This document shows, piece by piece, positions 42,823 through 52,654 of a DNA stretch of 64,000 nt (its first letter is position 1; every line of letters starts with the position of its first letter). The DNA comes from JAXGQD01 sp040766665 (GTDB lineage: Bacteria > Bacillota > Clostridia > Saccharofermentanales > Fastidiosipilaceae). Under the pieces are notes generated by a model. The model was not told the origin of the DNA. It made no database searches and was given only the letters and a program-made list of their open reading frames with translations. The stretch covers positions 231,330 through 295,329 of the forward strand of contig JAXGQD010000003.1 in assembly GCA_040766665.1 (NCBI GenBank). The letters are read 5' to 3'. Both the position numbers and the translations under genes were made by a program.

Positions 42823-43008
42823 ATGATAGATGAGTTGGCAAAAAAAAGAAATATGCCGGAGACGACTAATGAGTCAGTCACCAAAGTAGAATTACATGAT
42901 GTGGACGATGAAGATCAGGCCAAAATCGCGGGTGGTTTGGATTCCGAACCAAAGGAGTCTGATGTTTATAAAAGTTTCTTGGAGGAGCTGAGGAAACTAA
43001 AGCTCTGA
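42823..43008 (+). CDS. small peptide with double-glycine leader-like motif
   Basis: A 61-residue peptide. Residues 25-38 read HDVDDEDQAKIAGG, close to the LSxEELxxIxGG pattern of double-glycine leaders used by peptide exporters. Cleavage after Gly38 would release a 23-residue charged peptide with no Cys (LDSEPKESDVYKSF...). AGAGGT lies about nine bases upstream of the ATG at 42823. A GTG at 42796 is less likely. No modification enzyme or C39 peptidase is adjacent. It may be a RiPP-like or signalling precursor. Confidence 0.55.
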   Translation: MIDELAKKRNMPETTNESVTKVELHDVDDEDQAKIAGGLDSEPKESDVYKSFLEELRKLKL

Positions 43009-43321
43009 CTCGCTGCTAGTCGACACGTTTCTTAGACTCTTTTTTATGCAGACTCTCGATGCTTTTCTTTAACTCGCAAAATCCATAGATATTGACTGCA
43101 AGACGATTATTTATAAAAGAGCTAGTTGAACTTCCGACCCCCCTACTTGCAAGATGGTCGCGCGCGACACTTCGTGTCTCGCACTCCCTCTTGCGGCGTC
43201 ACAGCTCCCTCGCTTCATCCGCCACAGGCGGCGCTTCGGGGCTGAGCCTTACCAAGGATGCTCCGGCGTAGAGCGCATCCGTGAGAGTGAGTGACAAATT
43301 CTACACTGAATGAAGAACCAC
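43009..43321. other. structured non-coding stretch upstream of tRNA-Thr terminator
   Basis: About 310 bases with no gene. From 43160 to 43250 the sequence is GC-rich, with a stem GCGCGACAC-TTCG-TGTCTCGC around a tetraloop and CGCCACAGGCGGCG. CTTACCAAGGATGC at about 43249-43262 also occurs inside the tRNA-Thr gene (43393-43406). It could be an untranslated RNA or remnant DNA. Confidence 0.35.
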
Positions 43322-43352
43322 AAAAAAATGCACCCGCTTGGGGTGCATTTTT
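43322..43352 (-). terminator. terminator of tRNA-Thr
   Basis: On the minus strand AAAAATGCACCC pairs with GGGTGCATTTTT across CAAGC, ending in a T-run directly after the tRNA 3' end. Confidence 0.93.
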
Positions 43353-43355
43353 CTG

Positions 43356-43431
<76 letters not shown>

Positions 43432-43709
43432 GGGTTTTTGTGGGGTTTGGCTTGGTTTTGCCAAAGTGCAGAGTTCATGATATACAATCAGGCCGGAAAA
43501 AACAAGGCTATAGCGAGATTTGCCGCGCTAAAAGTTTGAAATTTCCGAAAATAGGGAATTCCGTATCGCTAAATATCACAGATTCGCACGGAATTCTTTA
43601 AAAAAGCTTGAAAAATGCACCGATTCACGTCGTTTGGGTTAAACTTGAGTGAAAGACCATTTGGCGCTATCAAGATTTTCTTCGGATACAGGACATCGGG
43701 CGGGGGTAT

Positions 43710-44870
43710 ATGGCAAAAGCAGTGCTGCACGGCAAAAGGCATAGGAAGCTTTTTCGCTTTTTTAAGGCGCTGCTGAAGCGGCCGTTTAGCAAGCTTTTTG
43801 CCTATGAGTTCGAGCCTTTGGACTCGGCGCAGGCGCCTTATCTGGTCGTGGCCAACCACAATACGGATTATGATCCGATTCTCTTGGCGCTGTCTTTTGA
43901 TCATGTTTATTTCGTGGCGAGCGATCACATTTTTCGCCTCGGTCTGATTTCGAAATTATTGGTTTTTTTGGTGTCCCCGATTCCCCGCAGGAAGGCGACG
44001 GTTTCTTCGGCGAGTGTGATGGAGATTCGGCGCAGGATTATGGCGGGGCACAGCGTCTGCCTTTTTGCGGAAGGGGAACGCTCCTATGACGGCAACACGG
44101 CTTTGATCCACCCGACAATCGGAAAGCTGATTTTGGCGATGCGGGCGACCTTGGTGACTTTTCGCTTTACGGGCGGTTATTTTACCAGCCCGCGTTGGTC
44201 GTTTAAGCGCCGCAAGGGCAGGATGCAGGGGCAGGTGCAGGGGGTGTATCCTTTTGCCGATTTGAAAAAGCTGAGCAGTGACGAAATTCGTGATTTGGTG
44301 CAGCGTGACATCCAGGAAAATGCTTATGAGGAGCAGCAGAAGCAGCCCATTCCTTTTCGTGGCAAAACCCTCGCAGAAGGCCTGGAAACCGCCCTATACC
44401 TCTGTCCTACGTGCCGCAATATCGGCTCGCTTAACACGGCGGGTGAACGCATTTCTTGCACTTGTGGTTTTCACAGCGACATCGATGTGTATGGTTTCTT
44501 CTCTGAGCCGGCTCCGCGCACGTTCACGGCGTGGTACCACTGGCAAAGGGGGGAGCTGCGGCGGCGTTTGGAGGCGGGGGAGTCTTTTCCGCTGCGCGAT
44601 CAGGTGAAGCTGATGCGTATTGATGATAAAAAGAAGACGGAGCTCGCGGCAGGCTTGCTGACGATAACGGCGGATGCAATCGCGGTGGGGGAGGACGAGC
44701 GTTATCGTTTTGCCTTTGATAAGCTGCCGATCTTGGGGATGTACGGGCGCAATCGCCTGGTCTTTACTTATGACGATGTCTATTACGTGATTTTTGGCGA
44801 GAAGGGCTTTAATGCACGCTATTATTTGCATATTTTTGATTTTTATACGAAGAACGAGGTAAACAGATGA
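43710..44870 (+). CDS. 1-acylglycerol-3-phosphate O-acyltransferase-like (PlsC domain)
   Basis: A 386-residue protein. Residues ~40-200 carry the PlsC acyltransferase motifs: NHNTDYD (HX4D) near 49-55 and FAEGERSYDG near 117. The C-terminal half has a CPTC...CTCG zinc-ribbon-like element (about 229-250) and an unassigned domain, a longer layout than ordinary PlsC. It probably acylates a phospholipid precursor at the membrane. The start follows GGGCGGGGG. It overlaps the symporter gene by four bases. Confidence 0.85.
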   Translation: MAKAVLHGKRHRKLFRFFKALLKRPFSKLFAYEFEPLDSAQAPYLVVANHNTDYDPILLALSFDHVYFVASDHIFRLGLISKLLVFLVSPIPRRKATVSSASVMEIRRRIMAGHSVCLFAEGERSYDGNTALIHPTIGKLILAMRATLVTFRFTGGYFTSPRWSFKRRKGRMQGQVQGVYPFADLKKLSSDEIRDLVQRDIQENAYEEQQKQPIPFRGKTLAEGLETALYLCPTCRNIGSLNTAGERISCTCGFHSDIDVYGFFSEPAPRTFTAWYHWQRGELRRRLEAGESFPLRDQVKLMRIDDKKKTELAAGLLTITADAIAVGEDERYRFAFDKLPILGMYGRNRLVFTYDDVYYVIFGEKGFNARYYLHIFDFYTKNEVNR

Positions 44871-46243
44871 ATTACAATTGGTCGCCGCTGGTCTCTATCG
44901 GAATCATCGCTGCTTTGATCATTTTTTCGAATATTTTGCGCCGAAAGGTCGGTTTTATCCGGCGTGGGTTGGTGCCGACGGCAGTGATTGCGGGCTTTAT
45001 CCTGATGTTCCTGCGTAATTTTCAAGTGCTGAAAATGGATGTGATGTTTTTGGAGCAACTGACCTATCACGGCATCGCGCTGGGCTTTATCGCGATGGCG
45101 TTGAGGGTTGAGCGGGCAGAGTCAAAGGCGGCAAAATACATCGGCGCCAAAAGCGGTGCGCTCATCGTCAGCACCTATCTGGTACAAGGCATCGTGGGCT
45201 TGATCATTACGATTGGCCTGGCCTATACAGTGATGCCAACGATGTTTAAGGCGGCGGGGATACTTTTGCCCATGGGATACGGACAAGGACCGGGACAGGC
45301 GAACAATGTGGGCTCCTCTTACGAGGCTTTGGGCTTCGTGGGTGGGCGTTCGTTTGGACTGGCGATTGCGGCGGCGGGCTACATCTGCGCGTGCGTGGTG
45401 GGTGTAATTTACCTGAATTACATTGTGCGTAAAAAGCTGGTGGTGCGGGGGAATCCAGATGAGATCAGGGGCTCGGTGACCATCGAGACTTTCCAGGATG
45501 AAGAGGAACTGCCGGTTTCGGAGTCGGTGGATAAGTTTTCGATTCAGGCGGCGCTGGTGCTCTTTGTGTATTTGCTGACTTACCTGGTGACGCTGGGGAT
45601 CACGTCCGGGTTGGAGGCGGTGGCGCCGGGTTTTGCCAAGACGATTAACTCTTTGCTCTGGGGTTTTAATTTTATTATCGGTTCGGTGGTGGCGATGCTG
45701 ACGCGGAGTTTGTTGGGTTTTGCCACGAAGAAGGGGATACTGCACACGCAGTATCAGAATACGTACCTGCTGAGTCGTCTCTCGGGGCTGGCCTTTGATG
45801 TGATGATTGTGGCGGGTATCGGCTCAATTGAGATGGAGCAGCTGAGTGGTTTGTGGCTGCCGTTCATCCTGCTGGCAATTGCGGGGGGTGTGGTGACTTT
45901 CTTCTATATCAAGCACATCGCGGCGATGATTTATCCGGATTATTTTTATGAAGGCATTGTCTCGATGTACGGCATGCTCTGCGGGACGATTAGCTCGGGG
46001 GTGCTCCTGTTGCGTGAGATTGATCCGGAGTTGCGCACACCGGCGGCGAATAATCTGATTACGGGCTCGAGCTATGGGATTGTGTTCGGTGCGCCGATTT
46101 TGATTTTGATTAATTTGGCGGTGGCTTCGACTTTGATGTTGTTCGTGACGCTGGGGATACTGGCGGTGTATCTGGTGCTGCTGTACTTCTTTATTCGTGA
46201 TTTCAAACGGGAGAAGGCGGCGCAGGGGGAGTCGGTGAAGTAG
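44867..46243 (+). CDS. sodium/glutamate symporter (GltS family)
   Basis: A 458-residue protein with about 10-12 membrane helices. It has the GltS pattern of glycine-rich re-entrant loops, for example MGYGQGPGQANNVGSSYEALGF in the first half and LCGTISSGVLLLREIDPE in the second, with the related inverted halves expected. It likely moves glutamate or a similar acid with Na+. It is coupled by ATGA to the acyltransferase gene. Substrate is inferred from family only. Confidence 0.82.
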   Translation: MNYNWSPLVSIGIIAALIIFSNILRRKVGFIRRGLVPTAVIAGFILMFLRNFQVLKMDVMFLEQLTYHGIALGFIAMALRVERAESKAAKYIGAKSGALIVSTYLVQGIVGLIITIGLAYTVMPTMFKAAGILLPMGYGQGPGQANNVGSSYEALGFVGGRSFGLAIAAAGYICACVVGVIYLNYIVRKKLVVRGNPDEIRGSVTIETFQDEEELPVSESVDKFSIQAALVLFVYLLTYLVTLGITSGLEAVAPGFAKTINSLLWGFNFIIGSVVAMLTRSLLGFATKKGILHTQYQNTYLLSRLSGLAFDVMIVAGIGSIEMEQLSGLWLPFILLAIAGGVVTFFYIKHIAAMIYPDYFYEGIVSMYGMLCGTISSGVLLLREIDPELRTPAANNLITGSSYGIVFGAPILILINLAVASTLMLFVTLGILAVYLVLLYFFIRDFKREKAAQGESVK

Positions 46244-46321
46244 GGTATTGGTGTTTCGGTTTACGGGTGCTGGGTTTTCGGGTTGGCGGTTGTTGTGCGA
46301 GTGGTCGGATAGCGCTTTTGG

Positions 46322-46521
46322 GGACAGAATTTTCGGGGATGTGGTTGAAAACGCCTTCAGAGGGCAGTTGAGCGAGTCAAAAGGCTGTTTTCAGCCCATT
46401 TTTTGCGGGGATGTGGTGGCGGTGACCACACAGTCGTCAAAAGTGTCACATAATCGTGAGTTTGACATGAACAGAGACCCTTAAACCACTGAAAATGACC
46501 ACATCCCCGAAAATTTTGTCC
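46322..46521. mobile_element. ~200-bp MITE-like repeat, copy 2
   Basis: Terminal inverted repeats of 24 bases (46322-46345 and 46498-46521) match with one mismatch, including 18 perfect bases around CGGGGATGTGGT. The interior is related to 22177-22375. No target-site duplication is obvious and no transposase is encoded. The stretch 46244-46321 is G/T-rich without a gene. Confidence 0.82.
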
Positions 46522-46617
46522 ATTTTTATTGTTCTGGCCAAAACGAATCCTCGCGTTGCTTGGGCTGGCTGCGACACCGATAATAGAAAGACACCGTTGA
46601 GAAAGGAGAGAGCGTTG

Positions 46618-47601
46618 ATGGCTGATGAAACGGTCAAAACCAAACACGAGACGGCAGAGGACACTACAAAGAAAGCTGCGGATTTGACCGCCGTCCTTAT
46701 CCGTAAACTGAATGCAGCCTTTTCCATTATCCTCAGGAGCCACGCTGCTTTCATAAAGAAGCCTGAAGAGCCTGAGCGCGTGCACAAACTGCGCATCTCG
46801 CTGCGCAGCTACCGCTCTTTGGTCTCCTTATGTAAACCTTATTTAGAGCGCGAGACTTATGCCGAAATCCAGGGTTTGCTGCGCCATGAAGTGAAGAAAA
46901 CGGCAAGGCTCAGGGAAATTGATGTGCTGAGCCGTAAAATTGCGGCTTTTCCTGCTGAGCGCTTGAGTTTTGAAAGTTCGAATAAAAAGCAGGAGAGGGT
47001 AGATGGAAAAAGCTTGTTGTTGGAGGCTTTTGCCATACGCAGAAAAGAGCAGCAAGAGGAGCTGTTTGAAGCCGTGCAGAATCCCTCGTTTGAAGAGAAC
47101 CTGAGACGGGCGAAACTGTTGTTGGGAAAAAAACTGCAACGTAAAGCGATGCGCAATCTGAACTTGGAATATTTACTGAAGCCGCGCTTGGAGACTTGGT
47201 TCACGGCGCTGCGCCGTCGAATGGCGAACTATGCCGAGTTTAGCTTCTACTATATTCACAGTACGAGGCTGATCGCGAAAAAATTGCGCTATGTCAGTGA
47301 GATTTTTGCCAAGGAGCTCGGTGCCGAAGATACAGTGCGGGGCAAGCTGGCCAAAACCTTACAGAACGAACTGGGCGAAATCTGTGATGCGATTGGCAAT
47401 CAGGAGCTGATTCTGGAAATTCTTTTTCCTAAAGCGGCGCAGGGACAAGAACAGCTACGTTTGAAAAACCGTAAGAAACTCTGGCAGGCGGCGAGTCTGC
47501 TGATTTTGTCAGAAAAAGAAATAGAACTGGAGCGGCGTGAAGCATTGGAACAAGGACTCTGGCTGAAACAGCTTGAAACTGAGGGTCAAACCGAAAAATA
47601 A
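46618..47601 (+). CDS. CHAD-domain protein
   Basis: A 327-residue helical protein. The CHAD domain binds inorganic polyphosphate through basic, His-containing helices: VHKLRISLRSYRSL near the start and STRLIAKKLRYVSEIFAKELG near 220-245. No CYTH phosphatase domain or neighbour is present. The ATG at 46618 follows AAAGGAGAG. Longer in-frame readings run back into the MITE-like element and are rejected. The next gene starts 10 bases after the stop. Confidence 0.88.
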   Translation: MADETVKTKHETAEDTTKKAADLTAVLIRKLNAAFSIILRSHAAFIKKPEEPERVHKLRISLRSYRSLVSLCKPYLERETYAEIQGLLRHEVKKTARLREIDVLSRKIAAFPAERLSFESSNKKQERVDGKSLLLEAFAIRRKEQQEELFEAVQNPSFEENLRRAKLLLGKKLQRKAMRNLNLEYLLKPRLETWFTALRRRMANYAEFSFYYIHSTRLIAKKLRYVSEIFAKELGAEDTVRGKLAKTLQNELGEICDAIGNQELILEILFPKAAQGQEQLRLKNRKKLWQAASLLILSEKEIELERREALEQGLWLKQLETEGQTEK

Positions 47602-47611
47602 AGGAGAGATT

Positions 47612-48178
47612 ATGCTGATTGATTTAACTTTGCAAATTACACCGGAATTGCGTAAGTCTGCGGAAGGCAGCGAAGAGCGTGCTTTACTGGGGCATTTGGG
47701 CACACATTTTGATGCCATGAGAGTGGCCTTTCCTTTGGAATACACCGAGTGCAAGGGTATCGTTTTTGATGTGCGCGGCATTGTCGAGCGCGATATTGAA
47801 GTAAGCGATATCGCTTTTGAGCGGGTGCAGGCGGGCATGTTTGTGGCCTTTTACAGCGGTTTTATTGCGGAAGAGGGTTATGGGACGAAGCGCTATTTTG
47901 CCGAACATCCGACACTTTCCAATGCGCTATTGGAGGCGTTGATTGAGAAAGGCATCGCGATTATCGGGCTGGATTTTGCCGGTGTGCGGCGTGGGGCGGA
48001 GCATCCGCCGATGGACCAGCACTGTGCGGATCATGGGGTGTTCGTGGTGGAAAACCTGATTAATCTGCAGGCCATTCTGGACAGCGGAAACGATCAGTTT
48101 ATTGCGCGCACTTTCCCGGTGAACTACACCGATATGGATGGCCTGCCTTGCCGCGTGGTGGCGGAAGTACAGGGCTAA
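47612..48178 (+). CDS. cyclase-family (kynurenine formamidase-like) hydrolase
   Basis: A 188-residue metal-dependent hydrolase of the cyclase family. The zinc motif HLGTHFDAMRVAF (near 29-41) matches the HxGTHxDxPxHF pattern with the Pro-His pair altered. GLDFAGVRRGAEHPPMDQHCADHGV and IVENLINL-like VVENLINLQ follow. Relatives hydrolyse N-formylkynurenine or related amides; the substrate here is unknown. It has its own AAAGGAGAG site and sits between CHAD and FGGY kinase genes in one orientation. Confidence 0.85.
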   Translation: MLIDLTLQITPELRKSAEGSEERALLGHLGTHFDAMRVAFPLEYTECKGIVFDVRGIVERDIEVSDIAFERVQAGMFVAFYSGFIAEEGYGTKRYFAEHPTLSNALLEALIEKGIAIIGLDFAGVRRGAEHPPMDQHCADHGVFVVENLINLQAILDSGNDQFIARTFPVNYTDMDGLPCRVVAEVQG

Positions 48179-48206
48179 GGCGCGCCAAAATTCTAGGAGC
48201 TGAAAA

Positions 48207-49706
48207 ATGCAGTATTTGCTGGGTATCGACAACGGAGGGACCTTCGTTAAGGCGGCGCTTTTTGATGCGCAGGGGCAGCAGCTGGCTGTGGAAGCAGCGG
48301 CGACTCCGGCGGAGCACTTAGATTTGGTCTGTGCGGAGCGTGATTTGGACTTGCTCTGGCAGATCAATGCCCAGGTTATAAAAGGCTGTATTTTGGCGGC
48401 AGGGATTGCAGCGGAGGAGATTGCCGGAGTTTCGTTTAGCGGACACGGCAAGGGGCTTTATCTGCTCGATAAAGCGGGTATGCCACTCGGTCGGGGCATC
48501 ATGTCGACCGATGGCAGAGCAGAAGCAGTGGTTAAGCGCTGGCAAGATTCAGGCCAGGCTGAACGGCTCTACACGAAAACCTATCAGAAACTCATTCCCA
48601 GCCAATCGCCGGCATTGCTGATGTGGCTGAAGGAACAGGCGGCTGAGACTTTTGCCCAAATTGGGACGGTCTTCGCTGTGAAAGACTATATCCGTTACCG
48701 CCTGACAGGTAATGTTCACGCGGAATACTCGGATGCCTCGGGCAATAATCTGCTGAATCTGCAGACACGTAGCTATGACCCTGAAATTCTGTCGCTCTTT
48801 GGCTTGGAAGAACTGGAGGCGGCCTTTCCTCCACTGCTCAACTCTTTTGAGCTTGCGGGTGTGGTTAGTCCCGAAGCCGCGGAGCAATGTGGCTTGCTGG
48901 CAGGGACACCGGTAGCGGCGGGCATGTTTGATATCAATGCCTGTGGTCTGGCTTCAGGTTTGACGAATGAGGATGAGCTGGCGGTTATCGCGGGTACCTG
49001 GAGTATCAATGAGTACATTTCAAAGCAGCTCATCACGGACGGCAGCATTGCTTTGAATTCCTTGTATTGCATGGACGGATACTATTTGCACGAAGAAAGC
49101 AGTGCGACTTCAGCGGGGAACTTGGAATGGTATCTGAAGAACGTGTTGAATTTTGCCAATGAAGCACATGCCCTAAACTACCAGGAGATCAACGCTTGGG
49201 TGGCTTCCGTTGAGCCGGGCACCAGCGATATGCTTTTCTTACCCTTTATCAACGGTTCTGCGGATACCGCTTTGGCAAAAGCCTCCTTCATCGGCCTACA
49301 TGCAGGAAGCGCTTTGCCACAGCTATTACGGGCTATTTACGAGGGTGTGGTTTTCACACACAAAGCGCACATTGACCGCCTGCTACAAAATCGCCCCAAG
49401 CCTGAACGCATTCGCCTTTCGGGCGGGGCAGGGAAGTCAGCGGAATGGGTGCAGATTTTTGCCGATGTGCTGCAGACGCCCATCGAAGTGGTGCAAGATA
49501 TAGAAATAGGCTGCCTGGGTGCAGCCATGGCAGCCGGTTTGGCAATTGGGATGTACAAGGATTATGAGGATGCTGTGGTGCAGTGTTTGAAGTTGAGCCG
49601 CAGGACAGAGCCTCAGCCTCAGCACGCCGCTTACTATGAAAAACAATATGCGCGCTACGTCCGGCTGAGGTCTTTATTGAATGAGTTCTGGCCGGACAAA
49701 GCTTAA
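48207..49706 (+). CDS. FGGY-family carbohydrate kinase
   Basis: A 499-residue sugar kinase with the two-domain FGGY fold. It has GIDNGGTFVKAALFD at the N-terminus, GVSFSGHGKGLYLLD, the ATP-side GTWSINEY and the C-terminal signature LSGGAGKSAEWVQIFADVLQTPIEV. It resembles xylulokinase and L-xylulose kinase (LyxK-like) more than glycerol kinase. It phosphorylates a ketose or polyol whose identity cannot be read here. The nearby rhamnosidase locus is convergent. Confidence 0.88.
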   Translation: MQYLLGIDNGGTFVKAALFDAQGQQLAVEAAATPAEHLDLVCAERDLDLLWQINAQVIKGCILAAGIAAEEIAGVSFSGHGKGLYLLDKAGMPLGRGIMSTDGRAEAVVKRWQDSGQAERLYTKTYQKLIPSQSPALLMWLKEQAAETFAQIGTVFAVKDYIRYRLTGNVHAEYSDASGNNLLNLQTRSYDPEILSLFGLEELEAAFPPLLNSFELAGVVSPEAAEQCGLLAGTPVAAGMFDINACGLASGLTNEDELAVIAGTWSINEYISKQLITDGSIALNSLYCMDGYYLHEESSATSAGNLEWYLKNVLNFANEAHALNYQEINAWVASVEPGTSDMLFLPFINGSADTALAKASFIGLHAGSALPQLLRAIYEGVVFTHKAHIDRLLQNRPKPERIRLSGGAGKSAEWVQIFADVLQTPIEVVQDIEIGCLGAAMAAGLAIGMYKDYEDAVVQCLKLSRRTEPQPQHAAYYEKQYARYVRLRSLLNEFWPDKA

Positions 49707-49756
49707 TCGAGATGAAAGACCGGTCTGAGATTTTGGGCGACGGGGCTGTTGTTATT

Positions 49757-52603
49757 TTATTCGGCTAGTTTATAAACCGTGACTTGTCCTTTAACACTGG
49801 ATGTATCTTGTAGTTTAATGGATTCGGGTAACCAAAGGTGGACCTCTACCCCTGTTGCTGTGCGCTCCCAACTGATGTGAATGCAACCAAAGCGTGTAGG
49901 TAAAGAAGTACGGCACCAGTTTAGTTGATTTGCTGGTAAGTCTAGTTTTATTTCGCTGAAGTCTGCTTGTAGCGGTTTGATACCGGATAGTAGTTTCATG
50001 AAGAAATAGGCAGGGGTTGTGGACCAGTTATGGCAGTAACTGCGTGTGCGGCTGTTTTCGTAAAAACCCGGAAAGACTTCCCAGCAAGTGTTCGAATCAA
50101 ATTTGAGCATGTCTTGCCAACGGGTTTTGATGTCGCTAACAATTCGTTCGCTTTCTCCTTCGCTCGCCCATGTTTCGTAAAGATAAGCCAACATGAACGG
50201 CGAACCTATGGTGACAAAATCAGCTGGTTTTTCCATTAAATAAGCCCAGGCTTTTTGAGCTTTTACAGGGTCAATAATCGCTTTGTAGAGATAGAGCATG
50301 ACGTGTGTTTGCATGCTATAGGTTTTCGAAAATCCTCGTGCCTCTGTCCAACCATCGTGGAACGCTGCGCGTTCTTCTGACCACAAAGTGGTGTCGATAT
50401 ATGTCTTAAGCTTTGTCGCATTCATCTTGAACTGTGCTGAAATCTTGTCTTCACTGAGCTGAGAGGCAAGTTCTGCAACTTTTTCATAACAATAGGCTAG
50501 AGCTGCCTGTTGACCCGTCACAATACCATAGTTGTCAATATCTAGCGGAGCCCAATCAAGCATGTTCCAGGCATTAATGAGAAAGCCGCCATCCTTTGTA
50601 ATGAATTGCTCATAGTGTAGGAGGGTATCTCTCATCTGAGGGTACAAGTCTTTGGCAGTATTGTCGTTGCCGGACAGTTCCGCTGTCTGAAAGACAGAAA
50701 TGATCCAATTCATCATCCATAATGGGATTGCTGTGGTCCAGTCTGTCGGCGTTAAAGCATTCATGAGTGCAGTATTGTCAAGGGCACTTACAGCGAGCTT
50801 TTGGGTATGCCAAATAAATTCGTAGTCGCCAAATATATGACTATTCACCAACTCGCCGATTTGTGAATCACCCAACCAAAAGGCTTGTTCGTAACTCGGT
50901 GAATCAGCGAAACAATCTTCCATGGACAGTATCTGTGTATCTTTGCACATTTGCCAGATACGGTTGATGAGCTCGTCATCACAGGAAAAATCCCCTAAGT
51001 TGCTGGGCGGGTAAGAAGAACCTTCAACATGGAGATCTTTGATTTTCACTACACTTTGCGCATTGCGTACTGTAATTAGCAAATACCTGAATCCCAGACG
51101 GGCAACTGTGCGATAGTTTTGCCAGCCTTCACGCGCGATATAGCGAACCGCATTATTTAAACCAAGGGTAAAATCAATTTCTCTTTGATAGTAATTCTCA
51201 AAACCATAAAAATCGATGGTCGTGCCTTCTTTGGCATACAAGGTAAAGTCTAGGGCACCAACCCGAATTAGGCCAAAATCCACCAAGATGCGGCGATAAT
51301 CACCGACTTGCGGTAAATCAATCAGTGTGTAATCATCGTTATTCCAAAGTATACCGAGATTATCCCGTCTAACAACGTAAGATTTTTCAATCTGCTCATG
51401 CATTGCCAAGGAAAGTAGATATTCATCATAAAAAACATAATGTTGATCGACCCATTTTATAGGAGCATCGTTGTCTATGAGCCCTTGTAAACTTGTCTGA
51501 GCAAACCATTTTTCATGCGCTTCTGAGTGCCTGTCAAAGCGATTATATTCGTTTATTCCGCCATAGACCTCAGCTTTTCCATCGATACGCGGAATGGTAC
51601 GTCCGGTTGGACCGATAACGAAGAAGGCGCTGCTGTTGTTTTGTGAGACGAACTCGAGCGGTTGTGGAAATATGAAATCGATATGGCAAAAGAGATCATC
51701 GAACTTTCCCGATGCTTGTAAAAGAAACAAACTTTGTCCTTTGGGAATGGTCAGCTCGATATCGCGTTCTTGATTGCTTACCGCATATAGTTTGTCATTA
51801 ATTTTGAAATCACCGATGATGCCGTTCCAAGTCCGGTTCGGAAAAGCAATGCGTCCCTGCATGCGCTCAGGACTCTTTATAATGCAAGCAATCAGCCCTG
51901 TAAAAATGGTTTCATCAGCATCTTTCCGACCCGGGAAGAATGCTTCTCTGGTGTTGATAGTGACTTGCTGCGTGATTTTACGGACGTCTTCAATACTGAC
52001 AAGGCGACTCGGATAATGCGTTAACTTATGCAGGTTTTTGATGGGCTTAGAGATGAGTTTTCCGCTCCAGTCAGTAACAGATACGGCATTCGACCAAGAT
52101 TGACTGATTTGTGGATTTCTAATCCATTCTTGCGAAAAGAGACGCGCGTCGTAGTAATCACTAAAACCTAGATTGACATTGCGCTTAGGGGCAAAGGAGT
52201 GATGTCCTAAGTTTTTACTACACTTTACCTCTGTATTAGATTCAGTCAAAATTCTCACTTGCTCGTCGACTAGACTAGAGACTCGAAAATACAGACGAGG
52301 CTGATTCGCAATGGATTGATAAGTGGATAAGCCGTGATGCCAGACTTCAATAGCCAAGTGGTTTTGACCTGGCTGTACTGAAGAGGACAGATCATAGTTA
52401 TCCAAAAAGAGTAGATCGCTTCCCGAGCGAGCAGGTCCACGGCCAATTTCAGTGCCATTTAGATAGGCAATATAGCGCGTAAAAGCTGTGATTTCCAAGC
52501 GCAGTTCCTGCAGCTCATGATTAACGTGAAAGCTCTGTGTAAAACATGCACGCAGGTTTTCAGTCTGTGTTTCACTATCTAGCCATATCCACTTTCTTTG
52601 CAT
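49757..52603 (-). CDS. alpha-L-rhamnosidase, glycoside hydrolase family 78-like
   Basis: A 948-residue protein without an obvious signal peptide. Two N-terminal beta-sandwich modules (FTRYIAYLNGTEIGRGPARSG near 45-65) precede an (alpha/alpha)6 barrel. The catalytic-site signature DCFADSPSYEQAFWLGDSQ replaces the usual DCPxRDExxGWTGD. A C-terminal beta domain ends the protein. It should release L-rhamnose or similar deoxy-sugars from oligosaccharides imported by the adjoining ABC system. The ATG at 52603 has GGAGG upstream; a GTG 12 bases earlier is possible. Confidence 0.88.
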   Translation of the reverse strand: MQRKWIWLDSETQTENLRACFTQSFHVNHELQELRLEITAFTRYIAYLNGTEIGRGPARSGSDLLFLDNYDLSSSVQPGQNHLAIEVWHHGLSTYQSIANQPRLYFRVSSLVDEQVRILTESNTEVKCSKNLGHHSFAPKRNVNLGFSDYYDARLFSQEWIRNPQISQSWSNAVSVTDWSGKLISKPIKNLHKLTHYPSRLVSIEDVRKITQQVTINTREAFFPGRKDADETIFTGLIACIIKSPERMQGRIAFPNRTWNGIIGDFKINDKLYAVSNQERDIELTIPKGQSLFLLQASGKFDDLFCHIDFIFPQPLEFVSQNNSSAFFVIGPTGRTIPRIDGKAEVYGGINEYNRFDRHSEAHEKWFAQTSLQGLIDNDAPIKWVDQHYVFYDEYLLSLAMHEQIEKSYVVRRDNLGILWNNDDYTLIDLPQVGDYRRILVDFGLIRVGALDFTLYAKEGTTIDFYGFENYYQREIDFTLGLNNAVRYIAREGWQNYRTVARLGFRYLLITVRNAQSVVKIKDLHVEGSSYPPSNLGDFSCDDELINRIWQMCKDTQILSMEDCFADSPSYEQAFWLGDSQIGELVNSHIFGDYEFIWHTQKLAVSALDNTALMNALTPTDWTTAIPLWMMNWIISVFQTAELSGNDNTAKDLYPQMRDTLLHYEQFITKDGGFLINAWNMLDWAPLDIDNYGIVTGQQAALAYCYEKVAELASQLSEDKISAQFKMNATKLKTYIDTTLWSEERAAFHDGWTEARGFSKTYSMQTHVMLYLYKAIIDPVKAQKAWAYLMEKPADFVTIGSPFMLAYLYETWASEGESERIVSDIKTRWQDMLKFDSNTCWEVFPGFYENSRTRSYCHNWSTTPAYFFMKLLSGIKPLQADFSEIKLDLPANQLNWCRTSLPTRFGCIHISWERTATGVEVHLWLPESIKLQDTSSVKGQVTVYKLAE

Positions 52604-52654
52604 ACGAACCTCCACTTACATCCATGTTAATTAAATGATTTAGATCCTAAGTCA

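Noticed and set aside
42823..43008. Complete RiPP biosynthetic cluster
   Set aside because: No lanthionine synthase, radical SAM maturase, YcaO or C39 peptidase lies near the peptide gene, so I list it only as a leader-like peptide.
43249..43262. Second tRNA gene or attachment core
   Set aside because: Only 14 bases match the tRNA anticodon arm and the rest does not fold as a tRNA. The two copies are ~140 bases apart with no integrase between them.
46495..46617. Longer CHAD protein start at 46495
   Set aside because: The extension runs through the MITE-like terminal repeat and encodes unrelated residues. ATG 46618 follows AAAGGAGAG.
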